Below are positions 9,773 to 17,015 of a stretch of DNA of 64,000 bases, piece after piece. Under the pieces are notes generated by a model. It was given only the letters and a program-made list of their open reading frames with translations. It was not told the origin of the DNA and did no database searches. This stretch comes from Lachnospiraceae bacterium (GTDB lineage Bacteria; Bacillota; Clostridia; Lachnospirales; Lachnospiraceae): contig JAAVHZ010000006.1 of assembly GCA_014799465.1 (NCBI GenBank), positions 62,001 to 126,000 on the forward strand, in the 5' to 3' direction. The position numbers and the translations under genes were made by a program. Within the stretch, counting starts at the first letter, position 1. Every line of letters begins with the position of its first letter.

Positions 9773-9885
9773 TTATTTGTTATAAATTACCAATGTAAGT
9801 TTTTCGTTTATAGCTATTGTCTTATCTGCATTATATGTAATTCTTCAGCATCATCTATACCTGCTCTTAATAATTTTATTTCCAT
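9773..9885 (-). pseudogene. internally deleted GNAT acetyltransferase gene
   Basis: A good ribosome site (GAGGAG) precedes an ATG at 9885 that opens MEIKLLRAGIDDAEELHIM, a typical GNAT N-terminus, but it stops after 23 codons at 9814. In another frame directly after, NEKLTLVIYNK and a stop (9773-9775) look like the C-terminal strand of the same family. The acetyl-CoA-binding middle is gone. Most likely an internal deletion. Confidence 0.6.
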
Positions 9886-9898
9886 ATATAAAATCTCC

Positions 9899-10366
9899 TC
9901 ATATTAAATCTATTCGCTCTAGCTCATGTATATTTTTATTACGGTATACTAAATCTTCTCTCACAGTAAAACCGAGGTTTTCCCAGAAAGCATTTCCTGA
10001 TATATTTTTATCAAATACCACTAATGCCACTTTATTAATTCCTTCTTTTTCTAATGCTACCAGTGCAGAATCAACGAGTTTTATTCCAATTCCTCTTCTT
10101 CTGTATTCTGCTTTCACTGCTGTGTGATAAATAAATCCTCTCCGCCCATCATGACCGCTTATAATAACACCTATTAATTCACCTTTATATTCAGCAACAA
10201 AGCATGTATTAGGATTTCTGATAAGGTATCTGGATATTCCTTCTATTGAATCATCAGTCGTATTTAATCCCATACCTGCCGTATTTATCCATAAATCATA
10301 TACCTGTTCATAATCTTTTATAGTCATTGTTCTGATTTTATAATCATATCCATCTTCTAATTTCAT
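9899..10366 (-). CDS. GNAT-family N-acetyltransferase (RimI-like)
   Basis: 155 residues. Motif A is intact: HTAVKAEYRRRGIGIKLVDS (RRRGIG binds the acetyl-CoA pyrophosphate), followed by the motif B helix and NAFWENLGFTVRED, the usual FYxxxGF region. The start is preceded by AAGGAG. First gene of a leftward cluster with the GNAT relic and the LigT-like gene. An IS1182 element sits 22 bp upstream of its start codon and must have displaced its original promoter. Confidence 0.88.
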   Translation of the reverse strand: MKLEDGYDYKIRTMTIKDYEQVYDLWINTAGMGLNTTDDSIEGISRYLIRNPNTCFVAEYKGELIGVIISGHDGRRGFIYHTAVKAEYRRRGIGIKLVDSALVALEKEGINKVALVVFDKNISGNAFWENLGFTVREDLVYRNKNIHELERIDLI

Positions 10367-10388
10367 AAAAACTCCTTTCCAAGCACAA

Positions 10389-10404
10389 AAAATGGGGCTG
10401 TCGG
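10389..10404 (+). repeat. left terminal inverted repeat of IS1182 element
   Basis: AAAATGGGGCTGTCGG; perfect inverted match to 12452-12467. Confidence 0.85.
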
Positions 10405-10420
10405 GAAATGACAGTTCTAA

Positions 10421-10465
10421 AACAGGGGAGACGGTGACTCATTTTGAGTCACCGTCTCCCCTGTT
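10421..10465. terminator. 20-bp perfect hairpin inside left IS end
   Basis: Arms at 10421-10440 and 10446-10465 are perfectly complementary around an ATTTT loop. There is no clean T tract on either strand. By analogy with other IS elements it probably blocks read-through or translation from outside into the transposase gene. Confidence 0.65.
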
Positions 10466-10486
10466 TCATCTAAAAAAAGAAAAAAG

Positions 10487-12289
10487 ATGGCTAACGATAA
10501 CCATCTTTCCTCCGTTACATGTTATAATGTAACTATGCAAAAACAAAATTATTATAACGAATTTTTTGAATTAGGGCAACAGAAAATTAACTTCAGTTTC
10601 TTCGAATTGTGTTTACCTGGCGACGATCCAGTCTATACCCTGAAAAAAGTAATGGAGGAATTAGATTTTTCTGGCTTATTAGCCAATTGTTCAGATAAGG
10701 GAAGAACCGGGTACAACCCAATTATGATGTATGCTGTAGTTACCTACGCAAACATGCGTGGAGTGAGAGCTGTTGACCGTATTGTGGAATTATGTGAAAG
10801 AGATCTCGCCTTTATCTGGCTTACCAAAGGGCGGAAGCCAAGACGGGATGCATTTTATGAGTTTAAAAATAAAAAACTGACAGCTGATGTGTTAGATGAT
10901 CTGAATTATCAGTTTCTGCGCCGTCTGCAAAAAGAAGGTCTGGTCACATTGAAAGAACTCTTTATAGACGGCACAAAGATAGAGGCAAATGCAAACCGTT
11001 ATACCTTTGTCTGGCGTGGAAGTATCAATTATCATCTTGCCGGTCTGTTGGATACCATTGACTCGCTCTATCAGAAATACAATACTTTTTTAAACCAAAA
11101 TGAATATGGCTCTAAATATGATATCGGAAATGCACAGATGTTTGTGATCGAAGGCATGGATAAAGTAAGGGATGTCATAGAAAAGAACCGGAAAAGAAAG
11201 CTGACAAAGCATAAAAAACTATCTAACAATACAATCATCGGGATTGATAACTGTTCCCCGCTGGAAATTTTAAAACTCCAAAAAAATCTTATCAGGATTG
11301 CTGATGGTGAAAATATAGAGTTTGTTTATGGAAAAGGAAAAAGAAAGCCGGAGATCCAACAGCTTTACGAAGAACTGGAGAACTGCGGAGACCGCCTGAT
11401 GGGATACAAAGAATGCTTTGAGATTATGGGAAAAGACCGCAACAGTTATTCAAAAACAGATCTGGAAGCTACTTTTATGCGGATGAAGGAAGATCATATG
11501 ATGAACGGACAGTTAAAACCGGCATACAATGTCCAGATCGCCGTGGAAAACTATTTTATTATCCATGGTTATGTGAGCAATGACCGTACTGATTATAATA
11601 CGCTGGTTCCGGTTCTGGAAAAACATAAAAAAGCCTTTGGCGGTATTCTTGAAGAGGTTACGGCAGACAGTGGTTACTGCAGTGAGAAAAATCTTTTATA
11701 TCTAAAACAGAATAACATATCCAGTTATATAAAACTGCAGGATCACGAGAAACGAAAAACGCGTGCCTATACAGAAGATATCGGAAAATATTACAACATG
11801 ACGTTTCAAATCTTTGAAGATGAGCAGTACTACATCTGCCATGACGGAAGGGAACTGCATCATATCCGCACAGAGACCAGGGAACAGGATGGTTACACAC
11901 AGACCTTCGAGGTATATGGGTGTGCCGACTGCAGTGGATGTGAACATAAAGCCAAATGTTTATATAAATATAACGCCCAAAAAGATGCAGAAAAGAATAA
12001 AGTTATGAAGATCAACGAGCAGTGGGAAGCATTAAAAGAAGAATCCCATACGAATATCCAGAGTGATAAAGGGATTCTTAAACGCCAGATCCGTTCCATC
12101 CAAACAGAGGGGCATTTCGGAGACATCAAGGAAAATGAGAACTTCAGGAGATTTAATTACCGTACAACTGAAAAGGTATATAAAGAATTCATGTTGTATG
12201 CAATTGGGCGGAATATCAACAAATACCACCGTTTTCTTTATGATAAGATCCGAAAATTTGAAGGAAAAACAGAACAGAAAGCAGCTTAG
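10487..12289 (+). CDS. IS1182-family DDE transposase
   Basis: 600 residues, the usual length. The N-terminal DUF772-type region (NPIMMYAVVTYANMRGVRAV), the catalytic DGTKIEANANRY block (first Asp), VTADSGYCSEKN (second Asp) and the C-terminal EGHFGDIKENENFRRFNYR (Glu region), plus a Cys cluster (GCADCSGCEHKAKC), place it in the IS1182 group. The reading frame is intact. The start is doubtful: no good ribosome site precedes 10487, and an extended -10 (TGTTATAAT, ending 10528) lies within the predicted N-terminus, so translation may begin at the ATG at 10535. Confidence 0.93.
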   Translation: MANDNHLSSVTCYNVTMQKQNYYNEFFELGQQKINFSFFELCLPGDDPVYTLKKVMEELDFSGLLANCSDKGRTGYNPIMMYAVVTYANMRGVRAVDRIVELCERDLAFIWLTKGRKPRRDAFYEFKNKKLTADVLDDLNYQFLRRLQKEGLVTLKELFIDGTKIEANANRYTFVWRGSINYHLAGLLDTIDSLYQKYNTFLNQNEYGSKYDIGNAQMFVIEGMDKVRDVIEKNRKRKLTKHKKLSNNTIIGIDNCSPLEILKLQKNLIRIADGENIEFVYGKGKRKPEIQQLYEELENCGDRLMGYKECFEIMGKDRNSYSKTDLEATFMRMKEDHMMNGQLKPAYNVQIAVENYFIIHGYVSNDRTDYNTLVPVLEKHKKAFGGILEEVTADSGYCSEKNLLYLKQNNISSYIKLQDHEKRKTRAYTEDIGKYYNMTFQIFEDEQYYICHDGRELHHIRTETREQDGYTQTFEVYGCADCSGCEHKAKCLYKYNAQKDAEKNKVMKINEQWEALKEESHTNIQSDKGILKRQIRSIQTEGHFGDIKENENFRRFNYRTTEKVYKEFMLYAIGRNINKYHRFLYDKIRKFEGKTEQKAA

Positions 12290-12358
12290 AAAAATGTGTG
12301 CTTCAAAATGCCGGAAGGTTTTCTTTTTGTGCCTAAAAATAATTATTAAAACCTTAAA

Positions 12359-12425
12359 TAAGAATATCCCGTGGAAAATCTCATGCTGTAAAACACAGAG
12401 TTCCAAGGGATATTCTTATTTCTTG
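12359..12425 (+). terminator. terminator of transposase gene
   Basis: TAAGAATATCCC (12359-12370) pairs with GGGATATTCTTA (12407-12418), extended by GTGGAA/TTCCAA, and is followed by TTTCTTGTTT. It lies inside the IS right end. Confidence 0.7.
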
Positions 12426-12451
12426 TTTAGAGTGTTAAAAATCGATATTAA

Positions 12452-12467
12452 CCGACAGCCCCATTTT
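12452..12467 (-). repeat. right terminal inverted repeat of IS1182 element
   Basis: CCGACAGCCCCATTTT; perfect complement of the left repeat. Confidence 0.85.
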
Positions 12468-12514
12468 GGATTGGTGTCAGTTTCAAATAGTATATTGATT
12501 GCTTGAACCTACTG

Positions 12515-12570
12515 CCGATTTATATGCACAGACATATCAGACCTACCACTGTAACTGTGCATCCAATCGG
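12515..12570. other. structured intergenic hairpin beside IS
   Basis: CCGATT and ATGCACAG (12515-12531) pair with CTGTGCAT and AATCGG (12555-12570), giving a two-part stem with a small internal loop and a 23-base apical loop. No T tract, no ORF. The rest of the 12468-12709 gap shows nothing else I can name. Confidence 0.4.
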
Positions 12571-12709
12571 ATAACAATTACAGCTAAGTACGTCTGTAAT
12601 ACATGTACATATTATTAATTGTAAAATGTAAGTTCTGCATTTTAAGGCTCTCCTAAATTTTTTGTTAATGATAGCATAGTTGAAAAGTAAAGTCAAGATT
12701 GTTTAAGTC

Positions 12710-13144
12710 TTACAGATAGCAGCGAAGATCTCTGCACAATTTTTCTTCTATACTTACAAGACGGCTGCATATTTCTTTTGAAATACTATCAGCAGCTTTG
12801 TATTGGTTTAAATACTTGTGAAGAGATTTAATGCCCATATTGCATCCGTCAGTAATTAAATCTGCAATAGTAGCATCGCTTTCATCAATACTGATTTTCA
12901 TATTTGTTTTAAGCCATGACATACTTTTGGCAATAGGGTTAGGGTCTTTTTCGATGCTATTGTGACGTAGCAAAAGAGCGTGTATTTCATTACCTAATTT
13001 TTCATGGTGCTCCTTACTTTCAGACAACAGTTGTTTCATATCAGAATCAGATATTTCTTCTAACACCTCATCTATTGAAGCGACTGCCATCTTAGTGCCG
13101 GCATCACATTCCTGAAGTAAATAAATGGTATCACTGTTATTCAT
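12710..13144 (-). CDS. ferritin-like four-helix protein (DUF2383-like)
   Basis: 144 residues, almost entirely helical and acidic, in the pattern of rubrerythrin/ferritin-like DUF2383 proteins: an N-terminal helix (IYLLQECDAGTKMAVASIDE), a second helix with SKEHHEKLGNEIHALL, and further helices to the end. A metal site is possible through the Glu/His residues but is not complete enough to assert. Single gene reading leftwards. Role unknown; such proteins are often stress-related. Confidence 0.65.
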   Translation of the reverse strand: MNNSDTIYLLQECDAGTKMAVASIDEVLEEISDSDMKQLLSESKEHHEKLGNEIHALLLRHNSIEKDPNPIAKSMSWLKTNMKISIDESDATIADLITDGCNMGIKSLHKYLNQYKAADSISKEICSRLVSIEEKLCRDLRCYL

Positions 13145-13232
13145 TAAAACAGCCCTCCTAATCTTGATATATTTTATAAATATTATAAAATTATTTGATT
13201 AAAATATTCATATATTTACAAAGATTCGGATT

Positions 13233-14837
13233 CTATTTTAATGAATCAATAAGTCCGCTGATTCCTTCGTCTTCATAGATACTTTTGTAGTATTTAACTT
13301 CATCACGAATCAGGCTGTCAATAACTTTCATGCCAAGAAGTTCCACAGGGGCATTATCATCAGTCATTAGGTAATTGCCTGCTTCATATGCAGTCAAATA
13401 GTCTGATATATCAGTCATAAGACCGGATAGTTCTTTATTTTCAAATGATTCGACATTATCCGTAAAACGATTTATAATATCAGGATTATTTGATGCAAAC
13501 AATTCTCTGTTTGTGCTGCCTGCCACATCCGCAATATATACTTGTGAAAATACATTAGAAATGGTATCTGCAAGATAATCATTAATATTTCCGTCTTCAG
13601 TTCCTCTCATATTCATATTGACGACCATTACACCATCTTTTTTCAGATGCTTATTTACAAGATTAAAAAATTCAATAGATGACATCTGGAACGGGATAGT
13701 AATGTCCTGATATGCATCTACCATAATTACATCATATTCCTTATCAGCCGTATTCAAAAAAGCCCTGCCATCATAAGTCATGACAGAAACATCTTCCGGC
13801 AGTTCAAAATATTTTTCTGCAAGCATTGTAATCTTATCATCAATTTCCACGCCTTCAATATTAAGGTTATCAAAATATCGTTTACATTGTGTTGCATATG
13901 TTCCTGTTCCCATACCGAGGATAAGAATATCTAACTCATCTTTTTCAGTTACACCTGCCATAAATGGTGCTGCCATGGCATAATCGTAGTACATGCCGGT
14001 CAGATTATTATTTTTTTCCAGAATTGACTGTACACCAAATAAAACATTAGTGGATAGAATAATGGAATCCGAATCTTCTTTTACTTGAAGATAATTATAT
14101 ACGGATTCCCCTTCATAAGTCAGGTCTTTTTCCCAAAATGCAAAACTGTCTGAATTACCGAAAATGCAGCAGAAGATAAAAATAATTCCACCGATAATAA
14201 TACCTTTTTTACTTCCTCTGGCTGCTATAAAATAAACTATAGATAAAGTCAAAAGAATTCCGGCAAAGATTAAAAAGGTGATTGATGTACCTACGGCAGG
14301 TATGGTGATAAAAGTAGGGATAAAAGTACCGATTATACTTCCTATAGTATTAAAAGCTCCTAATGTACCGGATATTTTCCCACTGTCTTCCAGATTATTT
14401 ACCGTATATTTAATTAATGACGGTGTTACCGTTCCAAGTAAAAAAAGAGGAAATACAAAAATTATCATACACGCAGCAAATGCAGCCCATATCAGGAAGT
14501 TACTGTTTAAAGAGAAAATCAGTAAGGCAGATATTCCTATTATTATATATTTACCGACAACAGGAATCATCGCAATCCAGACTGACGATATAATAATTCT
14601 GCCATATAATTTATCAGGATTAGGGTTCTTGTCCGCATATCTGCCGCCATATATATTGCCGAGTGCCATGGCAATCATAATTGTTCCTATAATGATTGTC
14701 CAGACAATCTGAGACGAACTGAAATATGGAGCCAGCAATCTACTGGCTCCAAGCTCTACTGCCATAACAGACATTCCCGAAAAGAATTCTGTAAGATACA
14801 AAAATGTTTTGTTTGATAATATACTATTTGTTTTCAA
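13233..14837 (-). CDS. membrane-fused spermidine synthase-like methyltransferase-fold protein
   Basis: 534 residues in two parts. Residues 1-225 are polytopic membrane (about seven helices, with GTVTPSLIKYTVN between two of them). Residues 230-534 are a Rossmann domain of the spermidine synthase superfamily: DILILGMGTGTYATQ (303-317, nucleotide loop), VEIDDKI (acidic strand end), MTYDGRAFL and YDVIMVDAYQD. This is the fused MFS/spermidine synthase architecture widespread in bacteria. Whether it makes polyamines is unproven; many such fusions are uncharacterised. It has its own promoter at 14879-14908. Confidence 0.85.
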   Translation of the reverse strand: MKTNSILSNKTFLYLTEFFSGMSVMAVELGASRLLAPYFSSSQIVWTIIIGTIMIAMALGNIYGGRYADKNPNPDKLYGRIIISSVWIAMIPVVGKYIIIGISALLIFSLNSNFLIWAAFAACMIIFVFPLFLLGTVTPSLIKYTVNNLEDSGKISGTLGAFNTIGSIIGTFIPTFITIPAVGTSITFLIFAGILLTLSIVYFIAARGSKKGIIIGGIIFIFCCIFGNSDSFAFWEKDLTYEGESVYNYLQVKEDSDSIILSTNVLFGVQSILEKNNNLTGMYYDYAMAAPFMAGVTEKDELDILILGMGTGTYATQCKRYFDNLNIEGVEIDDKITMLAEKYFELPEDVSVMTYDGRAFLNTADKEYDVIMVDAYQDITIPFQMSSIEFFNLVNKHLKKDGVMVVNMNMRGTEDGNINDYLADTISNVFSQVYIADVAGSTNRELFASNNPDIINRFTDNVESFENKELSGLMTDISDYLTAYEAGNYLMTDDNAPVELLGMKVIDSLIRDEVKYYKSIYEDEGISGLIDSLK

Positions 14838-14878
14838 AATATGATACCCCGCTCGATTAGAAATTTATTATATTTATT

Positions 14879-14908
14879 ATAATAAAAGTAATTGTATTTA
14901 TTTGTCAA
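14879..14908 (-). promoter_or_regulatory. promoter of fused spermidine-synthase-like gene
   Basis: Minus strand TTGACA (14903-14908), 18-bp spacer, TATTAT (14879-14884), 42 bp before the start codon. Confidence 0.6.
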
Positions 14909-14977
14909 TATAATATTTTTGTTCCTGCGGGCAAAGACGGATGTCATTGATTTACTAAATAGTTATAAGGTGTCAAA

Positions 14978-15029
14978 ATAATTAAAACAGTAAAGGAGCT
15001 GTCTGCTAATTATATAGTAAACAGCTCCT
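14978..15029 (-). terminator. terminator of the sigma-D-linked small gene
   Basis: AGGAGCTGT (14994-15002) pairs with ACAGCTCCT (15021-15029). Reading leftwards the stem is followed by TTACTGTTTTAATT. It lies 27 bp past the stop of the 195-residue protein. Confidence 0.65.
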
Positions 15030-15056
15030 CTTTTAAGGAAAAAACTTAATACTTTG

Positions 15057-15644
15057 TTATTCTGTTTCTTCTGCCTTAGGATTTTTATAATCCTCAAATT
15101 TTTTAAGTACGGCATCATATGTCTGCTGTGAGATGTCAGGGAGTTCTTTTCCCCATGATTTGGTTGCCTGCTGAAAGCCTTTCTTGAATGCATCCAGCAT
15201 TTTGTTCATTTTTTCTTCATCTCCGCCTGATAATGCCTGTGCAAAGTCGAAAATTCTCTGAGATGTCTGCTCAACTCCCCAGTAACCATTTTCGGAAATA
15301 TCTTCCTTTGCCTGTGCAGCAGTTGCAGGGTCTACGGTCAAATCTCCGTTTGCAAGAGCTTTCCACATATCATCTGCCGCATTGAACTTCTGTCCCTGTT
15401 TTAAAAACATCTTTTCAACAAGACTTCTTAAATTTTCAGCCTGACGGTTAGAATCAGCCTTTAATTTTTCTACAAGAGCTTTTCTGTCAGAAGCAGTCAT
15501 AGAAGATTTTTTTTCATATACGGCAGCTTTATCAGACTTGGATTCGTTTTTCTCAGATTCAGCTTTAACTTTAGAATCTGTATCAACCTTCTCATTATAG
15601 GCTGAATATGTGTTAGTTGATGATGATACTCCATTAATTCCCAT
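15057..15644 (-). CDS. conserved Lachnospiraceae protein, possible motility regulon member
   Basis: 195 residues, soluble, no signal peptide. The N-terminus is Ser/Lys-rich and low in complexity (residues 1-50). The rest is helical, with a recognisable core ISENGYWGVEQTSQRIFDFA and LSGGDEEKMNKMLDAFKKGF. No function is known to me. The start has AATGGAGGT at good spacing. Upstream, a sigma-28-type promoter (15707-15733) suggests expression with flagellar genes; the GVSSSTNTYSAY N-terminus resembles proteins encoded beside flagellar loci, but that is inference. Confidence 0.75.
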   Translation of the reverse strand: MGINGVSSSTNTYSAYNEKVDTDSKVKAESEKNESKSDKAAVYEKKSSMTASDRKALVEKLKADSNRQAENLRSLVEKMFLKQGQKFNAADDMWKALANGDLTVDPATAAQAKEDISENGYWGVEQTSQRIFDFAQALSGGDEEKMNKMLDAFKKGFQQATKSWGKELPDISQQTYDAVLKKFEDYKNPKAEETE

Positions 15645-15706
15645 AATTTAACCTCCATTGTTAATGTAATAATTTACCATCCATGGTTGCTATACTTGTA
15701 TATATT

Positions 15707-15733
15707 TTATCGGCAGATGTGGCAAATAAATTA
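15707..15733 (-). promoter_or_regulatory. sigma-D (sigma-28)-like promoter
   Basis: Minus strand TAAT (15730-15733), exactly 15 bases, then GCCGATAA (15707-15714). The consensus of the flagellar sigma factor is TAAA-N15-GCCGATAT, so 3/4 and 7/8 positions agree. It lies about 63 bp before the start of the 195-residue protein. Confidence 0.6.
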
Positions 15734-15794
15734 ATATATTAATATTGAAAAATATGTGTTTCTATGGGTATTATGTATTGGGCATAGTGGGGAT

Positions 15795-15814
15795 AATTCA
15801 ATCATTATTGAATT
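15795..15814. promoter_or_regulatory. palindromic operator candidate of the Yeh-like operon
   Basis: AATTCAATCATTATTGAATT has perfect 8-bp arms around CATT and covers the -35 hexamer of the operon promoter, a classic repressor position. No regulator gene lies next to it, so the binding protein is unknown. Confidence 0.5.
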
Positions 15815-15836
15815 TTGAATTGCAGTAGCCTATAAT
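15808..15836 (+). promoter_or_regulatory. promoter of the yehLMPQ-like operon
   Basis: TTGAAT (15808-15813), 17-bp spacer, consensus TATAAT (15831-15836). A leader of about 45 nt leads to the GGAGGT site of the first gene. Confidence 0.75.
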
Positions 15837-15887
15837 AAGAATTAGCAAAACAGTGACAGGTAAATTTAAATTTGGAGGTAGGATTTC

Positions 15888-17015
15888 ATGGCTAAACTGT
15901 CAAAAGAAGAAAAAAAATTTATAAAACCACCTGTAGAGATAAGATATGCAGAAGAATTAGCAGCCATAAAAGCAAATGATAAGGGAAGAAAACCTGAAAA
16001 CTGGTTTTTGTCCCCAAAAGCAGTCCGTACATTTATTTTAGGATCACAGGAACCAATAGAGTATAAGGGAGAACAAAAAACAATTTCCAAAAAATTCTTT
16101 GGTAATGATGCACTTGTGGAAAGATGTATTATCACCCTTGCCGGAGACAGAGGACTGATGCTTGTGGGAGAACCGGGTACTGCAAAAACCATGCTGTCAG
16201 AATTACTATCAGCAGCAATCAGTGGTACAAGTACCAATACCATTCAGGGAACAGCAGGCACAACAGAGGATATGATTAAATACAGTTGGAATTATGCCCT
16301 TTTACTTGCAAAAGGACCTGTAAAGGAGGCACTTGTGCCATCACCTCTTTATACCGGAATGTCAAAAGGGATTATCACCAGATTTGAAGAAATTACAAGA
16401 ACCCCTGCGGAAATTCAAGACAGTTTGATTTCGGTTATGAGTGATAAGGTTTTAAATATTCCTGAATTAGAAGAAGGACTGCTTTTTGCAAATCCGGGAT
16501 TTAACATTATTGGTACAGCGAATATTCGGGATAAAGGTGTAAATGAAATGTCAAGTGCCCTAAAACGACGTTTTAATTTTGAAACTGTTAATCCTATACA
16601 AAATGTAAAATTAGAAAAACAGATTATTATGAATGAAGTGGAACAAAGTGCCATTGCAGACAAGATTGAAATGTCAATTGATACGGATGTAGCAGAACTT
16701 TTAGCAATTACCTATCATGAACTGCGTGAAGGGGTATCTGAAACAGGGGTAAAAATTGATAAACTCACAGCAGTTATGAGTACCGCAGAGGCAGTATCTG
16801 TTTATTATCAGACACTTTCAAATGCATGGTATTATGAAGAAGATGAGATACAATTATCAGAACTGACAGAAAATTTGTACAATGCCGTCTGTAAGGATTC
16901 AAGGGATGATTTAGAAAAATTAAGAGGGTATTTTAATACAGTAGTCAGAACCAGAGCAGAAGAAGTGGGTGGAATATGGAAAGAATTTTACAAAACAAGG
17001 AAATATTTAAAATAA
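15888..17015 (+). CDS. MoxR-type AAA+ ATPase, YehL-like
   Basis: 375 residues. Walker A is GEPGTAKT (94-101). The Walker B region reads RFEEITRTPAEIQ with Glu167-Glu168, where most MoxR proteins have Asp-Glu. A sensor-1 strand (NIIGTANIRD) and an arginine-finger region (KRRF, 226-229) are present. MoxR ATPases usually work with a VWA partner as chaperone-like or metal/cofactor-insertion machines. The first gene of a five-gene operon whose members match E. coli YehL, YehM, YehP, YehQ and YehI, it belongs to the YehL branch of MoxR. It overlaps the next gene by 40 bp. Strong GGAGGT ribosome site. Confidence 0.9.
   Translation: MAKLSKEEKKFIKPPVEIRYAEELAAIKANDKGRKPENWFLSPKAVRTFILGSQEPIEYKGEQKTISKKFFGNDALVERCIITLAGDRGLMLVGEPGTAKTMLSELLSAAISGTSTNTIQGTAGTTEDMIKYSWNYALLLAKGPVKEALVPSPLYTGMSKGIITRFEEITRTPAEIQDSLISVMSDKVLNIPELEEGLLFANPGFNIIGTANIRDKGVNEMSSALKRRFNFETVNPIQNVKLEKQIIMNEVEQSAIADKIEMSIDTDVAELLAITYHELREGVSETGVKIDKLTAVMSTAEAVSVYYQTLSNAWYYEEDEIQLSELTENLYNAVCKDSRDDLEKLRGYFNTVVRTRAEEVGGIWKEFYKTRKYLK

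Larger units (their letters stand above)
10389..12467 (+). mobile_element. complete IS1182-family insertion sequence
   Basis: About 2.08 kb bounded by matching 16-bp inverted ends (AAAATGGGGCTGTCGG at 10389-10404, complement at 12452-12467). It contains one 600-codon transposase gene, a perfect 20-bp hairpin before the gene and a terminator hairpin after it. The outer AAAAT/ATTTT could belong either to the repeat or to the target, so the exact ends and the target duplication are not settled. The uninterrupted transposase suggests a recent insertion. Confidence 0.88.
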
